Shown: in pieces, positions 35,708 through 44,661 of the stretch
Layout: every line of letters starts with the position of its first letter
How positions within the stretch are numbered: the first letter of the stretch is position 1
NCBI RefSeq assembly: GCF_964199965.1
Contig: NZ_CAXMZT010000006.1
Span: forward strand, 1-64,000
DNA: 64,000 nucleotides
Reading direction: 5' to 3'
DNA from: JAFIFT01 sp020051095
GTDB taxonomy: Bacteria > Pseudomonadota > Gammaproteobacteria > Legionellales > Legionellaceae
The notes under the pieces: model-generated
The model's input: only the letters and a program-made list of their open reading frames with translations
Told to the model about the DNA's origin: nothing
The model's database searches: none
Made by a program: the position numbers and the translations under genes

Positions 35708-36804
35708 AGTATATTGAAGATTTTCGCAATGCCGAACATGCAAGTGCATTGGCCAAACGAATTGCAAATGAAGTCGTTTCCGATAGATATTATCAATTTA
35801 TGGAATTTTGCGGAGGCCACACTCATGCGATTCATCGTTATGGCTTACCCAAGTTATTGCCAGCCAATGTTGAACTTATCCATGGTCCAGGCTGTCCAGT
35901 ATGCGTTTTACCCATTGCCAGACTGGATAAAGCAATCGCCCTTGCTCAATTACCCAATACCATATTAGCAACCTACGCTGATATGATGCGAGTACCCGGG
36001 TCAAATCGTAAAAGTTTGATGCAAGAGCGCGCAAGAGGCGCGGATGTCCGAATGATATACTCCGTTGACGATGCTTTAACGTTAGCGAAAGATAATCCAA
36101 GCAAACAAATTATATTTTTTGCTATTGGCTTTGAAACAACCACTCCCCCCACTGCCATCGCCATTGTCAAAGCCAAGGCACTGAATTTATCTAATTTTTC
36201 GGTCTTTTGTAACCATGTGCTGACTCCGCCAGCCATGGCTGGATTACTGGCCGGCGGTGATGTCAAGTTAGATGGTTTCATTGGCCCTGCCCATGTGAGT
36301 ATCGTTACTGGCGCAAAGGCTTATCAACCTGTGGCGAAAGAGTATTGCAAGCCGATTGTCATTGCTGGATTCGAGCCGATTGATATATTGCATTCCATCT
36401 TAATGCTCATTGAAAAAGTGAACCAAAATCAATCGGATGTCAGCATTCAATATACGCGTGCAGTGACGCATGATGGCAATCTGAGCGCCCAACATTTAAT
36501 GCAAGAAATATTTCAAATACGGGATCACTTTGAATGGCGTGGATTAGGCAGCATTCCTCGCAGTGCGTTAGCGATTGCACCGGCTTACCATGCATTTGAT
36601 GCCGAAAATCGATTCCCCCTGGAAGACACCAAATCGAAAGAACACCCAACTTGTCAATGCGGGGATGTGCTCCGTGGAAAATCAAAACCTCATCAATGCC
36701 CCTTATTCGCTAAAATCTGCACCCCCGAGAATCCCCTCGGCTCTTGTATGGTATCATCGGAAGGAGCTTGCGCAGCTATCTATGCCTATGGACGGGAGAC
36801 ATGA
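35704..36804 (+). CDS. hypD: Hydrogenase iron-ligand assembly protein HypD
   Basis: 366 residues. FCGGHTHAIHRYG (C36) and GPGCPVC (C64, C67) are the invariant cysteine motifs for HypC and iron binding. The C-terminal CQCGDVLRGKSKPHQCPLF region and further cysteines bind the [4Fe-4S] cluster. It is the scaffold on which Fe(CN)2CO is built with HypC and HypE. It overlaps hypC by four bases and hypE by 17 if the upstream ATG is used. Confidence 0.95.
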   Translation: MKYIEDFRNAEHASALAKRIANEVVSDRYYQFMEFCGGHTHAIHRYGLPKLLPANVELIHGPGCPVCVLPIARLDKAIALAQLPNTILATYADMMRVPGSNRKSLMQERARGADVRMIYSVDDALTLAKDNPSKQIIFFAIGFETTTPPTAIAIVKAKALNLSNFSVFCNHVLTPPAMAGLLAGGDVKLDGFIGPAHVSIVTGAKAYQPVAKEYCKPIVIAGFEPIDILHSILMLIEKVNQNQSDVSIQYTRAVTHDGNLSAQHLMQEIFQIRDHFEWRGLGSIPRSALAIAPAYHAFDAENRFPLEDTKSKEHPTCQCGDVLRGKSKPHQCPLFAKICTPENPLGSCMVSSEGACAAIYAYGRET

Positions 36805-37837
36805 ATTGGCAGCCGTTAAACTGAACTTAAACAAAGAGTGTATTACCATGCAACATGGCAGCGGTGGGCGAGCTATGGTGCAATTAATTGAACAAATTTT
36901 TAGACCTGCGTTTACAAATCCGATCTTAGCACAACAAAATGATGGGGCTAGTTTCAAGGTTGAAGCAGGCCGTATGGTCACCACAACCGATGCCCATGTG
37001 GTTCACCCTTTATTTTTTCCGGGTGGCGATATCGGCTGTTTATCCGTTCATGGCACTATCAATGATTTAGCCATGTGTGGGGCAAAGCCGCTCTATCTCA
37101 CCGCCAGCTTCATTCTCGAAGAAGGCTTACCATTAGCCGATTTAAAGAAAATTGCTGATTCGATGGGAGAGGCTGCGAAAGCCGCTGAGGTTGTTATTGT
37201 CGCAGGCGACACGAAAGTCGTCGAACGAGGTCATGGCGATGGTGTTTTTATTAGCACCACGGGCATTGGCGTCCTGCCTGTAGGGGTTCATTTATCGGGA
37301 AACCAGGCCCAAGTGGGTGATGTGATACTACTAAGCGGCCCCATTGGTGACCACGGGGTCGCCATCATGGCCCAACGCAACCACCTCGATTTTTTCACTA
37401 GCCTACAATCAGATACCTGTGCATTACACGATTTGGTTGCGCACATGCTTGCTAACAGTAATGGCATAAGATGTTTACGCGATCCAACCCGTGGCGGCCT
37501 AGCCACGACCTTAAATGAACTAGCACAACAATCTCAAGTGGGAATGTGCATTGATGAAAGGCTTATTCCTGTTCGTCAAGAAGTAGCCAGTGCTTGTGAA
37601 TTACTTGGCCTTGACCCGCTTTATATCGCTAATGAAGGTAAGTTAGTAGCCATTGTCGCACCCAATGAGGCAGAAGCTTGCTTATCGGCCATGCATCAAC
37701 ATCCATTAGGTAAACAAGCAACCATAATTGGCGAAGTCATTCACGACTCACGCCAATTCGTCCATCTCAATACCCGATTGGGTGGGCGTCGTATTGTTGA
37801 TTGGTTGGCTGGTGAACAACTTCCTCGCATTTGTTAG
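36788..37837 (+). CDS. hypE: Carbamoyl dehydratase HypE
   Basis: It shares the AIR-synthase/PurM fold, with QHGSGGRAM near the N-terminus and the essential C-terminal cysteine in the ending PRIC. It dehydrates the carbamoyl group received from HypF to a thiocyanate donor for the iron ligands. The ATG at 36788 is listed, but TTG at 36806, with GGGAG seven bases upstream, is an equally good start and would give a more typical N-terminus. The longer frame from 36575 is only the overlap with hypD. Confidence 0.93.
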   Translation: MDGRHELAAVKLNLNKECITMQHGSGGRAMVQLIEQIFRPAFTNPILAQQNDGASFKVEAGRMVTTTDAHVVHPLFFPGGDIGCLSVHGTINDLAMCGAKPLYLTASFILEEGLPLADLKKIADSMGEAAKAAEVVIVAGDTKVVERGHGDGVFISTTGIGVLPVGVHLSGNQAQVGDVILLSGPIGDHGVAIMAQRNHLDFFTSLQSDTCALHDLVAHMLANSNGIRCLRDPTRGGLATTLNELAQQSQVGMCIDERLIPVRQEVASACELLGLDPLYIANEGKLVAIVAPNEAEACLSAMHQHPLGKQATIIGEVIHDSRQFVHLNTRLGGRRIVDWLAGEQLPRIC

Positions 37838-37883
37838 CTAAAGCCTCTACAATTAAATTGACTGGTTAGGATGACATTAGACT

Positions 37884-39044
37884 ATGGCAGAACAAACGTT
37901 AGAATCCCCTCTTTTTCTACCTCATGACAGAATTGATGACTTGATCGCTGTCCTTAAACAGCATGGTTATCGCGTGATTGGTCCGCAAGTACGTGATGGC
38001 GCTATTATCTATGATGAATTAGCCATGGCAAAGCATTTGCCCTGGGGATGGCGAGATATCCAACAACCAGGTAGCTATCAATTAAAACAACTAAACACCA
38101 AACGTGCCTTTGCATTTTCCGTGGGCACCCAAGGTCTAAAACCCTTTCTGTTCAAACCCTATGAAACAGTGTGGCGTGTCGAACGGGATAAAGCAGGCAA
38201 ATTAACGTTTTTTCCCTTTACTGCCGAAGAAGCCCCAATTGCATTTTTTGGCGCCCGTTCTTGCGATTTACGCGCCCTTGCCATTCAAGATAAAGTCTAT
38301 ATATACAATGATTATCCAGATAAGACCTATCAGAAAAGGCGAGAATCATTATTTTTGATAGCGGTCAATTGTAGTTATTCTTCATCCAATTGCTTTTGCC
38401 TTTCGGCAGGCGGTAGCCCTCAAGTTCATGAGCAAGCCGATCTTATCCTGACTGAAATTGATCATGGCTTTGTCATAGAAACAGCCAGTGAGAATGGTTT
38501 TAACATCATTTCATTATTAAAACTTCCCCAGGCTGAGAAACAGAAACTTACCCATGCTAAAGAAGAGATTGAAAAAGCCATCGTCATGCAAGAAAAACGC
38601 ATTCCTAAAGACAACCAATCGGTATTAAACGATATCTTATTTGCCAACTTAGACCACCCCCAATGGGATGATGTTGCCGCGCGGTGTTTATCTTGCGGTA
38701 ACTGCACCAACAGTTGTCCTACTTGTTTTTGCCATACCCAAGTGGAAAAACCCGACCTTGATGGACAAGCAAGCACCCATGAACGCCAATGGGATTCTTG
38801 TTTTAATGCAGGACATAGTTATTTTGCCAGACAGGTTTTACGCAATGACACGAAAAGTCGATATAAACAATGGCTGACCCATAAGGTGGGAAGCTGGCAT
38901 GACCAATTTGGCTGCAGTGGTTGTGTTGGTTGTGGACGGTGTATCGCATGGTGCCCAACCGGCATCGATTTAACGTCTGAATTATCTGCTATCACAGGTG
39001 AATCAAATAAACGGAGTGATCATGACGGCCCAGAGCGCCCCTAA
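37884..39044 (+). CDS. hydB: Group 3b hydrogenase beta subunit (iron-sulfur)
   Basis: A 386-residue homologue of the archaeal sulfhydrogenase beta subunit (HydB/HyhB). It holds two cysteine groups for [4Fe-4S] clusters, CLSCGNCTNSCPTC and CSGCVGCGRCIAWCP, near residues 270 and 350, and an upstream FFGARSCDLRAL motif of this family. It relays electrons between the delta subunit and the flavin-bearing gamma subunit. The last 23 bases overlap the gamma gene. Confidence 0.88.
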   Translation: MAEQTLESPLFLPHDRIDDLIAVLKQHGYRVIGPQVRDGAIIYDELAMAKHLPWGWRDIQQPGSYQLKQLNTKRAFAFSVGTQGLKPFLFKPYETVWRVERDKAGKLTFFPFTAEEAPIAFFGARSCDLRALAIQDKVYIYNDYPDKTYQKRRESLFLIAVNCSYSSSNCFCLSAGGSPQVHEQADLILTEIDHGFVIETASENGFNIISLLKLPQAEKQKLTHAKEEIEKAIVMQEKRIPKDNQSVLNDILFANLDHPQWDDVAARCLSCGNCTNSCPTCFCHTQVEKPDLDGQASTHERQWDSCFNAGHSYFARQVLRNDTKSRYKQWLTHKVGSWHDQFGCSGCVGCGRCIAWCPTGIDLTSELSAITGESNKRSDHDGPERP

Positions 39045-39870
39045 TCTATTTATACCCATGGAAGCTGAGCTAGTCAGTCGACGAGATGATAGCCGTAATA
39101 TATTTACGCTCGATTTAGTGTTAACCGATGCTCAATTAAATAAGATTTATGCGTTTCAGCCGGGACAATTTAATATGATTTATCTTTATGGCATTGGTGA
39201 GGTAGCTATCTCGATTGTGTCTGATCCCAGAGAATCCAATTTATTGAGCCATACTATTCGCGCCGTGGGACGTATCACCGATGCTTTGAAAAGCTTAAAG
39301 ATAGGCGATAGGCTTGGAATTCGAGGCCCTTTTGGTCGCGGTTGGCCGATGAAAGAAGCTGCTGGCAAAGATGTGGTTGTGATCACAGGAGGCTTGGGCT
39401 GCGCACCTTCCGTCTCTATCATAGAATATATATTGAAACGACGAGAACGGTTTGGACAATTGAATATCCTACAAGGGGTCAAACACAGCGATGATTTTAT
39501 TTTTCATCAACGCTATGAGCAATGGCGAAAAAGCCCCGATACCCATGTGTTTATTGCCGCGGATGAAGCCGGCTCGAAATGGCCCTGGCAAATAGGCTAT
39601 GTTACCAATATGATTAACAAAACACAGTTTGACCCTAAAAATTCGATTGCCATGATGTGTGGTCCAGAGGCAATGATGGGAAATGCCGTACAATTATTGG
39701 CGAGTAAAGGCATGCCAGAATCGTGTATTTACCTCAGTATGGAACGAAACATGGAATGTGGCATGGGATTATGTGGCCATTGTCAATTCGGTGGTAAATT
39801 TATCTGTAAAGACGGCCCTGTATTTGCCTATCCCGAAATCAAAGCGTTATTTCATGAGAAAGGATTTTAA
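39022..39870 (+). CDS. hydG: Group 3b hydrogenase gamma subunit (FAD/NAD(P)-binding)
   Basis: The ATG at 39022 with GGAG upstream is preferred to the earlier GTG. The 282-residue protein has a ferredoxin-reductase-like layout: FAD-binding barrel (YAFQPGQFNMIYL), NAD(P)-binding domain starting VVVITGGLGCAPSVS, and a C-terminal [2Fe-2S] site, ECGMGLCGHCQFGGKFIC. It exchanges electrons with NAD(P)H, making the enzyme bidirectional. Confidence 0.88.
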   Translation: MTAQSAPNLFIPMEAELVSRRDDSRNIFTLDLVLTDAQLNKIYAFQPGQFNMIYLYGIGEVAISIVSDPRESNLLSHTIRAVGRITDALKSLKIGDRLGIRGPFGRGWPMKEAAGKDVVVITGGLGCAPSVSIIEYILKRRERFGQLNILQGVKHSDDFIFHQRYEQWRKSPDTHVFIAADEAGSKWPWQIGYVTNMINKTQFDPKNSIAMMCGPEAMMGNAVQLLASKGMPESCIYLSMERNMECGMGLCGHCQFGGKFICKDGPVFAYPEIKALFHEKGF

Positions 39871-39872
39871 TC

Positions 39873-40670
39873 ATGGCCAAAATAACCGCAGCCGTTCATA
39901 AATTTACATCCTGCGATGGTTGCCAACTTGCTTTTTTAACCGCAGGTGAAACCTTATTGGCCTTATCTGAAAAAATAGAATGGGCCCATTTTGCAGAAGC
40001 CGGCCCCGTTAATCCAGACGCAACCGTTGATATTGCCTTTGTTGAAGGCAGTGTGTCGACCCCTCATGAAATCGAACGCATTGAAACGATACGTAAGAAC
40101 ACCCGATTTTTAATCACCATCGGTGCATGCGCAACCGCTGGGGGCTTGCAAGCATTACGTAATGCCGCCAATGCAGACGAGTGGATGGCAGGTGTATATA
40201 CCAACCCAAAACACATCGATACATTGGTGACTAGCCTGCCGATCTCCAATTATGTGAGTGTTGATGCGGAGATCTGGGGTTGCCCTGTTAATATTGATCA
40301 AGTCCTTGCCGTGACAAAATCGTTATTGGCTGGGGCTAAGCCACAAATTAAACGCGATGCGGTGTGCGTGGAATGCAAACGTCAAAACAATGTATGCGTG
40401 ATGGTTAGTCAAGGTATCCCCTGCATGGGACCCGTCACCCAATTAGGATGCGGGGCCATTTGCCCGAAACTAGGCCGGGGTTGCTATGGTTGTTATGGCC
40501 CGCAACAAAATCCTAATACGCAAGCCCTTGGTCACCTGTTTAAACATATTGGGCTTAGTGATGAACAAATTGCTCGTCACTTCAATCATATCAACAATCA
40601 AGCGCCTGCCTTTGCCAAAGCCAGCCAAACATTTAAAGGAATTGCCATTACTCATGAACAAAAAAATTAA
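39873..40670 (+). CDS. hydD: Group 3b hydrogenase delta (small) subunit
   Basis: 265 residues, without a Tat signal, so the enzyme is cytosolic. TSCDGCQLAFL (C14, C17) and TIGACATAGG (C86) bind the proximal cluster. The C-terminal half carries CVECKRQNNVC and CGAICPKLGRGCYGC for further [4Fe-4S] clusters. It follows the gamma gene after two bases and overlaps the alpha gene by 17. Confidence 0.9.
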   Translation: MAKITAAVHKFTSCDGCQLAFLTAGETLLALSEKIEWAHFAEAGPVNPDATVDIAFVEGSVSTPHEIERIETIRKNTRFLITIGACATAGGLQALRNAANADEWMAGVYTNPKHIDTLVTSLPISNYVSVDAEIWGCPVNIDQVLAVTKSLLAGAKPQIKRDAVCVECKRQNNVCVMVSQGIPCMGPVTQLGCGAICPKLGRGCYGCYGPQQNPNTQALGHLFKHIGLSDEQIARHFNHINNQAPAFAKASQTFKGIAITHEQKN

Positions 40671-41946
40671 TATCAATGTGCCCGTGTTAGCCCGCGTTGA
40701 AGGTGAAGGCGCGCTCGATTTAACTATCCATGGCAAGCAATTAGAAAAGGTTCATTTAAAAATATACGAACCACCAAGGCTATTTGAAAAATTTCTTGAA
40801 GGCCGTAGTTATGATGAGATCTTAGATATGGTCGCCCGCATCTGTGGGATTTGTCCAGTGGCCTATCAAATGAGCGCAGTTCACGCAATAGAACAATGTT
40901 TTGCAACAAAAACCACACCGTGGGTACGAGAAATGCGCCGTTTGTTTTATTGCGGTGAATGGCTAGAAAGCCATAGTTTACATATCCATTTACTCGCCCT
41001 ACCCGACTTTTTAGGCTTTCATTCAGCGCCTGAGATGGCTCATAAATACCCTGACGAAATAAAAAGAGGCTTGCGATTACAATCCTATGGCAATTCGATA
41101 CTGCGCTTACTCGGTGGTCGCGCTGTTCATCCCGTTGGTGCTTGTGTGGGCGGTTTTTTTAAAGCCCCCTCGATGCACGACGTACATACGCTTCTTGGAG
41201 AAGGCGAAGCGAGATTAGCCGATTGTGAAGCCTTGATTCGGTTTTTAGCCACACTCAATTTGCCCGATCATCATCTTGATTTAACCACGGTATCTCTTTA
41301 TCATCCACAGGAATACCCGATGTGTGAAGGTCATATTGTTTCCAATCGCGGGTTAAACATTCCCATTGAGGAATATGAATCCTATTTTGTCGAACACCAA
41401 GTTCCCCATTCTACCGCCTTGCATGCTTTGCTCAATGGAAAACCTTACCTGGTTGGTCCACTAGCGCGCGTTAATAATTGCTTTGGTCATCTACCTGAAG
41501 AAATTCATTTGTTGTTGCAACAACTTAATCTTAATTTCCCAGCGAATAACATGTGCCATAGCATCATTGCCCGTGCCATTGAAGTGTATTATGCTGTGTT
41601 AGAATCGATACGTATTATGCGTGATTATCAACCCACGGAAGCACCCCACACACCGGTTGAACCGAAAGCAGGGGAAGGATTTGGATGCACTGAAGCCCCG
41701 CGAGGTTTATTATGGAAACATTTTCGCTTGGATGACAAGGGATTAGTAACGAGCAGTCGAATCATTCCGCCAACCAGTCAAAACCAAGCACAAATCGAAC
41801 ATGATTTACGTGAATCCTTGATAAGATTCGGGCTAAATCGTCCTGAAAATGAGTTAAGACATTTCAGTGAGTTACTGATTCGCAATTACGATCCTTGCAT
41901 TTCATGTTCAACTCATTTTTTAAATCTAACCATCGATCGTCAATAA
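40654..41946 (+). CDS. hydA: Group 3b hydrogenase alpha (large, NiFe) subunit
   Basis: A start at 40654 gives MNKKININVPVLARVEGEGA, the standard N-terminus; the longer frame is overlap with the delta gene. The 430-residue protein has both nickel-iron motifs: RICGICPVA (C64, C67) and DPCISCSTH (C415, C418, H421). Nine residues after H421 form the tail removed by the maturation protease. It is the H2-activating subunit. The stop lies 16 bases from the stop of the convergent ATPase gene. Confidence 0.93.
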   Translation: MNKKININVPVLARVEGEGALDLTIHGKQLEKVHLKIYEPPRLFEKFLEGRSYDEILDMVARICGICPVAYQMSAVHAIEQCFATKTTPWVREMRRLFYCGEWLESHSLHIHLLALPDFLGFHSAPEMAHKYPDEIKRGLRLQSYGNSILRLLGGRAVHPVGACVGGFFKAPSMHDVHTLLGEGEARLADCEALIRFLATLNLPDHHLDLTTVSLYHPQEYPMCEGHIVSNRGLNIPIEEYESYFVEHQVPHSTALHALLNGKPYLVGPLARVNNCFGHLPEEIHLLLQQLNLNFPANNMCHSIIARAIEVYYAVLESIRIMRDYQPTEAPHTPVEPKAGEGFGCTEAPRGLLWKHFRLDDKGLVTSSRIIPPTSQNQAQIEHDLRESLIRFGLNRPENELRHFSELLIRNYDPCISCSTHFLNLTIDRQ

Positions 41947-41962
41947 CTGGCATTTATTGCTT

Positions 41963-44641
41963 TTATTTTAGGTAATTTCTAGCCATCATTTTTTCAAGTT
42001 CGATGATGAAGAAAACAACTAAAACAAGGACAAATGAAACACCCCACTGCGCCATATTGAGAGGTTGCGTTTTGAATAGGTATTGCATAATCGGCAGATA
42101 CGTAAAGGCTAATTGAAGTACGATTACTAAACCGATAGCAATTAACGCCGGTTTACTGCCGAACAGTCCTTCGATGCTAAGAACCGAATCATAGATTCGC
42201 CGACAATTTATCAAATACCCAACTTCTAAAAACACTAATACATTCACCATCAATGTTCTTGCGATTTCAATATGGATTCCTTGGTTTATTTCATAAATAA
42301 ATAAGCCGAACATGCAGCAAACATATACCAGTGAAACAAAACAAATTCGCCAAATTAAAAAGAACGAAAGCAAAGGCTCATCCGGGTTTCTTGGTTCTTG
42401 CATCATGATATTTTTGTCAGGTTTCTCAAAGGCCAACGCCAGCGCTAAAGTGACTGTTGTCACCAAATTCACCCAAAGAATTTGTACGGGTGTAATTGGC
42501 AATGTGTAACCAAATAATATCGCTAAAAATATCACTAACCCTTCGCTACCATCATTGGGCAAGATAAATAAAAGTGCTTTTTTAAGATTGTTGTAGACAT
42601 TGCGCCCTTCTTCAACAGCCTCTTTTATAGAAGAAAAATTATCATCCGCCAATACGATTTCGGAGGATTCTTTGGCAACGTCAGTGCCTTTAATACCCAT
42701 GGCGATACCGATGTCGGCATTTTTCAGTGCAGGCGCATCATTAACCCCATCGCCTGTCATGGCAACAACATGGTTATTTGTTTGTAGAGCCTTGATAAGC
42801 CGAATTTTATGTTCAGGAATGGTCCTAGCAAAAATATCAATCTTTTCAACAGCATCTGCTAACTCCGCATCGCTCATTTCGTCAATGTCTTTCCCAGTGA
42901 TGATACAAGTGGTTGGGATACCGATTTGCTGTGCAATAGCCTGGGCAGTTAAGCGATGATCACCAGTGACCATTTTAATGCGAATACCTGCTTGCTGGCA
43001 CGCTGAAATAGCCTCTTTCGCTTCTTCACGTGGGGGATCAATGATGCCGACTATGCCGATAAGAACTAACCCTTTTTTCATATCAGCCATTTTAAAATCA
43101 GCAGGCGTTGAGGGTAGTTGTCGAAAAGCAAGCGCTAATACACGCATACCGTCAGCGGCTAATTCATCAATTTGTGAATGCCAAAATGATTTATCCAGCG
43201 TATTTAGAATTCCATTTTGTAACTCAAAAGAACACATCGACAATAACTTTTCAGGTGCACCTTTCACAAAAATATAGCCTTGTTCCTGTTGGTCATGGTG
43301 AAGACTTGCCATAAATTTATGCCTGGAATCAAAAGGAATGCTGTCTTTGCGAGGATAGTGATCCTTTGCATTCTGATAGTTCAATTTTGCTTTTAATGCT
43401 AAAGCCAATAAGGCACCATCCATAGGACTTCCAACAAGGATCCATTTCCCATCCATGCAGGTTAGTTCAGCCTCATTACATAACAGCCCTGTTCTAATCA
43501 ATAAGGAAAGATCCGAATCATCTTCCATTCTAATCGGTGATTTATCCCTCTCAATGATGCCATCATCGTTATACCCACTACCAGTCACGTTATAGTGACG
43601 TTTAGCCAAAACAATTTTCTGAACTGTTAGCTCGTTTTTTGTTAGCGTCCCTGTTTTATCGGTGCATATGACCGTGACAGAGCTTAACGTCTCAACGGAA
43701 GATAAGCGGCGAATAATGGCATTACGCTTGGACATGCGCGTTACACCAATCGCTAAGGCAATTGTAATAATGGCAGGAAGTCCTTCAGGTATGACTGACA
43801 CAGCGATTGCAACAGCAGCCAGCAACATCTCTTGCGTTGGGTAATGACGTATTATGATGCCAAATGGAATAATTAATAATGAAAAAAATAAAATGATCAC
43901 GGCTAAGGTATGACCAAATTTTGCGAGTTGGCGTAACAAAGGCGTTGAATAATAGGACGTCCCCTTTAACATAGCAGAAATTCGACCAATTTCTGTATTG
44001 CTGCCAGTGGCAATGACCACACCTATTCCCATACCGAAGGTTGTTAACGTCCCCGAGTAGGCTATCGACTTTCGCTTCATAAGCGATTCAGTTGCCAGAT
44101 CAGGGTGTTCATTCTTGTCGACGGGCCAAGACTCACCCGTTAAAATTGACTCATCAATTTGCAAATTGTTGGTACGAATTAATCTTAAATCAGCAGGAAC
44201 TTTGTCTCCGGGTTGTAAACAAACAATATCACCAGGAACTAACAGGTCAGCATCCATTTTCATTCGCTGCCCTTCTCTAATCGCGTTCGCTTTTAAGGGT
44301 AACATTTTCCTTAAAGCCTCAATGGCCTTTTCAGCTTTGCTTTCTTGGATATAACCAATGAATGCGTTTATTAAAACAACAAATAAGATGACGAATGAAT
44401 CGACGAATTGCTGGAAGAATCCTGTAAGAATAGCAGTCATAATCAATATATAAATCAAGACATTATTAAATTGATTTGCCCACTTTCTGAGTATACTTGT
44501 CTCGTTACTTAGACGAATTGTATTATGACCAAATGTCATCAATCGTTTTTCTGATTCGTTTAAAGATAATCCTTCTTCAGTAACATTCAGTTCATTTAAA
44601 CAGGCATCTATCGTTTCAGCATGCCAATTGAGTTGTTTCAT
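41963..44641 (-). CDS. P2-type cation-transporting ATPase
   Basis: 892 residues with full domain order: N-terminal cation ATPase domain, actuator (TGES, residues 168-171), helix 4 PEGLP (285-289), phosphorylation site CTDKTGT (D328), nucleotide domain (KGAPE), hinge TGDGVND and four C-terminal helices. PEGLP points to the Ca2+ (SERCA/PacL) or Na+ group rather than Mg2+ (PEMLP in MgtA). In helix 6 the sequence is WVNLVTTV where SERCA has NLVTD, so the key aspartate is a threonine; ion choice is therefore uncertain. GAGG precedes the ATG. It is 20 bases downstream of the antiporter gene, in one operon. Confidence 0.88.
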   Translation of the reverse strand: MKQLNWHAETIDACLNELNVTEEGLSLNESEKRLMTFGHNTIRLSNETSILRKWANQFNNVLIYILIMTAILTGFFQQFVDSFVILFVVLINAFIGYIQESKAEKAIEALRKMLPLKANAIREGQRMKMDADLLVPGDIVCLQPGDKVPADLRLIRTNNLQIDESILTGESWPVDKNEHPDLATESLMKRKSIAYSGTLTTFGMGIGVVIATGSNTEIGRISAMLKGTSYYSTPLLRQLAKFGHTLAVIILFFSLLIIPFGIIIRHYPTQEMLLAAVAIAVSVIPEGLPAIITIALAIGVTRMSKRNAIIRRLSSVETLSSVTVICTDKTGTLTKNELTVQKIVLAKRHYNVTGSGYNDDGIIERDKSPIRMEDDSDLSLLIRTGLLCNEAELTCMDGKWILVGSPMDGALLALALKAKLNYQNAKDHYPRKDSIPFDSRHKFMASLHHDQQEQGYIFVKGAPEKLLSMCSFELQNGILNTLDKSFWHSQIDELAADGMRVLALAFRQLPSTPADFKMADMKKGLVLIGIVGIIDPPREEAKEAISACQQAGIRIKMVTGDHRLTAQAIAQQIGIPTTCIITGKDIDEMSDAELADAVEKIDIFARTIPEHKIRLIKALQTNNHVVAMTGDGVNDAPALKNADIGIAMGIKGTDVAKESSEIVLADDNFSSIKEAVEEGRNVYNNLKKALLFILPNDGSEGLVIFLAILFGYTLPITPVQILWVNLVTTVTLALALAFEKPDKNIMMQEPRNPDEPLLSFFLIWRICFVSLVYVCCMFGLFIYEINQGIHIEIARTLMVNVLVFLEVGYLINCRRIYDSVLSIEGLFGSKPALIAIGLVIVLQLAFTYLPIMQYLFKTQPLNMAQWGVSFVLVLVVFFIIELEKMMARNYLK

Positions 44642-44661
44642 TTATGCCTCTAACTTCATTG

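Noticed and set aside
36575..36787. N-terminal extension of HypE
   Set aside because: It lies wholly inside hypD in another frame and has no similarity to HypE N-termini.
40486..40653. N-terminal extension of the hydrogenase large subunit
   Set aside because: Overlap with the small subunit gene; the family starts at the MNKKI position.
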